Origin: Amphimedon queenslandica
Taxonomy: Eukaryota; Porifera; Demospongiae; Haplosclerida; Niphatidae
Assembly (NCBI RefSeq): GCF_000090795.2
Contig: NW_003546621.1
Location: forward strand, 25,412-79,806
DNA: 54,395 nucleotides
Direction: 5' to 3'
Part shown: piece after piece, positions 50,649-54,395 of the stretch
How positions within the stretch are numbered: position 1 is the stretch's first letter
Layout: each line of letters begins with the position of its first letter
Notes under the pieces: generated by a model
Databases searched by the model: none
What the model was told of the DNA's origin: nothing
The model's input: only the letters and a program-made list of their open reading frames with translations
Program-made: the position numbers and the translations under genes

Positions 50649-53600
50649 ATGGGTTCTGAGCTGCAGGTCAAGTATCAGAAGCTAGCACAGGAGTATGCTA
50701 AGGTATGATATATCAATATGAACTGTTTTTTAACTGTAATTTTTCTGTGTGCACAAATTCTGGCGGGCCACGCCCTTTTTAAACTTTCCTGCATTGTATT
50801 TTGAAACCTTTGGCATAAGACTTTGATTATTCAAAATTAGTGATACTGTACAGCTAGAAAATTTTGTGGCCCAAAATTTCTGTTAATCTATTTGGCCACG
50901 GCAGGCCAATGCAGGCTTGGGGTCAATTACAATTATAATTGCAATTACAGGGTCAATTACAATTACAGTGCGTAATTGTAATTGTAATTGGGTTATACAT
51001 ATTGTAATTGCGTAATTGTGATTGTAATTGTGCCTATAATCTTACTTTGATATCCTACCTATATCAGTCCTCTAGAGTGAATTTTCAGCATATTAAGCCT
51101 GATTAATGTTCACTGATTAACAAAAACTTTTAAAAACTTAATGCAATGTGGTAAAAAAATCATTGTTATTTTTGTCATGATACGGGTAAAAATAAGATCA
51201 TTGTAATTAATGCTGTAATTGCAAGCTATTGCCATTGTAATTGTAATTGAGTGTCTCATCTATGGCAGTAATTGTAATTGTAATTGATCTGGTTTTAGTT
51301 GCTTTGGTAGTAATTGTAATTGTAATTGAAATGAAATTTTGTAATTGACCCCAAGCCTGGGCCAATGTGCATTCAAAAATTTGCAAAAGGAATTTTATTG
51401 TAGCCACACGCTAGAAAAATAACTTACTAATTTTATAGTTAAGAGCTCAAGTTGACGTCCTCAAACAAGCTGTCAGAACTGAACAGAATGCAAAAGCATC
51501 ATTAGAGGTATTTGTTTATTTTGATTAATTATTATTTGGTTATTTTTCACTTTCTGCACATCATGAGGGCATTGATAAGTATCAGTACAAATTGGGACGG
51601 CACTGCATTGATTTTATTATTTTATTTTTGTATAGTACTTCTTGATTAGTACACGTGTATGCATCTGTTCATTATTCTTTAGGTTGAGTTAAGAACAAAG
51701 GATCAAGCTCTTAGAAAACATGCACAGGAAAATGAATCATTGAGCTTTCGAAATCAACAGGTATGAGAATGTTCTATTGAAATTTTAGTGTCTCCATTAT
51801 TATTTTGATTAGTTGTCAAAGCGTGTCTCAACACTTCAAGATGACTTGGAATCATCAGCAAAAGGAAAAAAGAAAAAGGTACATTGTACATGTTCATATA
51901 CATGTATATGCCATATTTAATTGATTCTGTGAATGACGAGTGATAATGCAAAATTGCCTAGACTTTGAATGTGCATGTACTCATAGAAATTCTTTTGTGA
52001 ATAATGCTTAATTTATGGGTATTAGTAGAAATAGAATTCACAAGAGGCCTTTAATTAGTGGCTATTTTAAAGATTTTAGACTAAATTAGAGATTTAAAAA
52101 TAAAAATAAAAATTTAATAAAGATTAATTTAAGATTTAAGATTTAGGAAAATCAACAAAATGTTATGTACACTGTAATAATTACACACATTTCTAATTAT
52201 TAATTTTTAGGATCATGGAGGAATGCTATTACCTGATGTCCAAGGAGAAGAACTGGCAGCAAAAATAGCTGAGAATGAACAACTACACTCTAAAGTAATG
52301 ACTAACACTTTGAGCTGTTTATTATTTATACACTGTACATGTATACATTATATTATACATATTAATATATGTATATATATTACATTATACATATTATTAC
52401 ATATACTGTACATGTACATTTATACACTGTAGATGTTTGAAATGAATCAGAAATCTCAGAAACTGACGGCTCAACTTAAAGACAGAATAGCAACACTAGA
52501 ACAGTAAGACTCATCATCTGTACATACTTGTACATGTACGTGTACATGTACATGTACAGTAGTTTTAATGCTGTTAGAAGTGATTGAAAATGGCAATTAA
52601 CATTTCATTTCTTCGTTGTCTTACAATTACTTGTTCTCCTATTAGGGAAGTTGCTAATAATGATGCACTGATATCTGAAATAAATAAAGAAAGTACATTG
52701 AGATATGAGCAGGTGGAAGAAGAGAAGATTGTCCTAATAGTAACTAACACATGTACATGTACATGTACATGTAGATATATGTGGTACACGTACAGTACAT
52801 GTGTACATTAAATCTTTTTATTGTGTTTTAGGCAAAGGTTGAGAAACTAACTGAAGAGCTAAAGCAAAGTAGAATGATGACTCCTACAGTAAGGACTGAT
52901 ACCACACCTCAATCTATTAAAGGTACAATATGATTGACGCTGTACATGTACTATATACATGTACATGTACATTGTATATACATGTGGCATTATTGATTCA
53001 CATTTTACAGCTAAAGAATTTCACAGATGTCGGCCGTTCCAAAATTTTTTTGTTAATCTAATTTTTGTGAATTTCCTGAAAGATACTTATGCAGATTGAA
53101 AACTGTTGCCCTTTGAAAGTTTCCTATTGTGGTAGAATAATTATTATTAAATACTTATATTTATACAATAGAGCTTGTACATTGTAGTACATGTACAATG
53201 TACATGTACATGTATTATCGACTGTACATGTACATGTATGTGGCTTTTTGTTGTAGTCCAATATCAACCCTACCTACTTATAAATGCACAATGTACAATG
53301 TACATATACATGTACATGTACATGGATGGCGTATTAGATTTTATTCATTTAGGTGATGATGATAAGGGAATCTGGTCATCTAATACTGGTGAGTTTAAAT
53401 TATAATAAAAGGAATTTCATTCATTTATTAATTTTCATACATGTACATGTAGATAAAGATGTACTGAGTTTGAATGTGTCCAACATTGGTAAAGGAGCTG
53501 ATTCCAAGCAGTCTGTGGTTCTCAATGCAGTCAAGGGTCTTGTGATGGAGTTTTTGGATCATTTGCCATCTTTTTCATCATATCTTCAGCAAGTAAGAGG

Positions 53601-54395
53601 CAATTGTTGTTTAAGATTAATTTATATATTATTTGTACTTTTTTGTAAACTTGTAGGTTTTTTAAGTTTCTTACTCCATAGTTTTGTTGTACAGCCGTAT
53701 GTGTAATACACAGTATAATAGTAATATGCATGTACATGTAGATGTACATCCACTTTCTTAGTAGTAATTTTAAAATTGACTATAACTTGAAAAGTGTTAT
53801 TTGGAATGGGCTCAAACTTTTTACAGAGCATTAGGACATCAATATGTATCAGAAAATTTAATAAAAATTTGGGGTGATTTTTTAGCCATTTTTTGGAAAA
53901 AAGCATGGGCTATAGTACAGGGCAATTTTCAGAATTTGGCACATTTCTAAAAATGCTCATATCTCAAAAAATTTAAGTCGGAATCAGCTCAAACTTTTTA
54001 CAGAGCATTAGGACATCAATATGTATCAGAAAATGTAATGAAAATTTGGGGTGATTTTTTAGCCATTTTTTGAAAAAAAGCATGGGCAATTTTTAGAATT
54101 CGGCACATTTCTAAAAATGCCCATAACTCAAAAAATTTAAGTCGGAATCTGCTCAAACTTTATGCAGAGCATTAGGACATCAATATGTATCAGAAAATGT
54201 AATAAAAATTTGAGGTGATTTTTTAGCCATTTTTTGAAAAAAAGATGACCTACAAGAATCTGTGAAATTTCTATTGTTCACCCACTTACATGTACATTGT
54301 ATATGGCATGTTTGATACTAATATTAACTTTATTTTAAATATTTTTATATTATAGAGATGTGTAGCATATCCACTTGGCAGTACAGGAAGGGAGA
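50649..54395 (+). CDS. PPP1R21 (KLRAQ motif protein), 5' part, runs off the window
   Basis: Exon 1 (MGSELQVKYQKLAQEYAK) is joined to an exon beginning LRAQVDVLKQAV, giving the hallmark K-L-R-A-Q motif. Further exons: VELRTKDQALRKHAQENE (to about 51760); LSKRVSTLQDDLESSAKGKK (51814-51878); DHGGMLLPDVQGEELAAKIA (52211-52293); MFEMNQKSQKLTAQLKDR (to 52502); a coiled-coil exon from 52647; AKVEKLTEELKQS; GDDDKGIWSSN; DKDVLSLNV...LVMEFLDHLPSF (to 53591); and RCVAYPLG at 54356 to the window edge. Splice phases agree throughout. The N-terminal half is a long coiled coil. In vertebrates PPP1R21 is a protein phosphatase 1 regulatory subunit acting on early endosomes as part of the FERRY complex. Intron 1 carries a hAT-type MITE; later introns carry ACATGT repeats and R1 units. 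Confidence 0.9.
50912..51359. mobile_element. hAT-type MITE in PPP1R21 intron 1, with 8-bp target duplication
   Basis: The element starts CAGGCTTGGGGTCAATTAC and ends with its inverse (GTAATTGACCCCAAGCCTG). GGCCAATG flanks both sides (50904-50911 and 51360-51367). CAG...CTG ends plus an 8-bp duplication are the hAT signature. Next to the termini lie arrays of the hexamer TGTAAT/ATTACA (GTAATTGTAATTGTAATTG). The duplicate intron at about 16218-16230 lacks the element and shows the empty site. Confidence 0.9.
52525..53325. repeat. Clusters of (ACATGT)n palindromic repeats in PPP1R21 introns
   Basis: Tracts of the self-complementary hexamer lie at about 52525-52558, 52749-52772, 52956-52985, 53180-53236 and 53289-53322. 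They fall in introns only, never within the exons identified. Confidence 0.9.
53745..54255 (-). repeat. R1 repeat family, inverted, three tandem units
   Basis: CATCAATATGTATCAGAAAA recurs at about 53838, 54015 and 54179 (spacing 177 and 164 bp), each time followed by GGTGATTTTTTAGCCATTTT. Read on the minus strand the units show CTGATACATATTGATG, TTTGAGCTGATTCC and AAATGTGCC, the same order as the R1 units at 14.1, 29.0 and 30.9 kb. They lie in the last visible PPP1R21 intron. Confidence 0.8.

Larger units (their letters stand above)
41918..52020 (+). repeat. Right copy of segmental duplication (intact)
   Basis: Counterpart of 2323-16865: same genes, same order, same strand, with a shorter spacer. 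It keeps the native promoter of the E2 gene and the complete PPP1R21, so it is probably the parental copy. Confidence 0.8.

Noticed and set aside
51207..51407. Minus-strand frame rich in Thr-Ile
   Set aside because: It is a translation of the TGTAAT hexamer arrays in the hAT-type MITE.
52525..53325. CRISPR-like array
   Set aside because: The repeats are contiguous self-complementary hexamers without unique spacers of constant length, in introns of an animal gene.

Overview
This is eukaryotic, animal-type DNA. It is AT-rich. Its genes are cut into many small exons by introns of about 40-60 bases, and (ACATGT)n palindromic repeats recur throughout. The compact introns, the repeats and metazoan-type genes (RNF213, PPP1R21) suggest a sponge, possibly Amphimedon-like; this is inference from style, not a database match.

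Layout. 1-2322: a TIR element with GC-rich ends (328-2080) and short tandem repeats. 2323-7062 (+): a decaying copy of an unusual multidomain E2-type ubiquitin-conjugating gene. 7063-15975: gene-poor, with several MITEs and at least two relic fragments of the same E2 gene. 15976-16681 (+): a truncated copy of the start of PPP1R21. 16901-17173: a terminal-exon fragment resembling the C-terminal region of RNA exonucleases, abutting a MITE. 17656-41660 (-): a complete giant RNF213 homologue (AAA+ ATPase and E3 ligase). 41894-46542 (+): the intact E2-fusion gene, divergent from RNF213 across only 233 bp. 46543-50648: gene-poor. 50649-54395 (+): the real PPP1R21 gene, running off the window.

The main structural event is a segmental duplication. 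The block E2-fusion / spacer / PPP1R21 5' end occurs twice in the same orientation (about 2.32-16.87 kb and 41.92-52.02 kb), with the antisense RNF213 gene between the copies. The right-hand copy is intact. The left-hand copy is broken in the VWA domain of the E2 gene and truncated in PPP1R21.

The most interesting part is the pair in the middle. The E2-fusion protein reads as N-terminal helical (SAM-like?) region, two ubiquitin-like domains, a degenerate SP-RING-like segment, a VWA domain with a MIDAS motif, and a C-terminal E2 (UBC) domain with its catalytic cysteine. It sits head-to-head with an RNF213 that keeps the RZ finger and AAA core but has no visible RING. An E2 and a RING-less E3 sharing one promoter region suggests a dedicated ubiquitin-transfer pair, possibly in cell-autonomous defence, where vertebrate RNF213 acts. 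The partnership is inference; the architecture and layout are read directly from the sequence.
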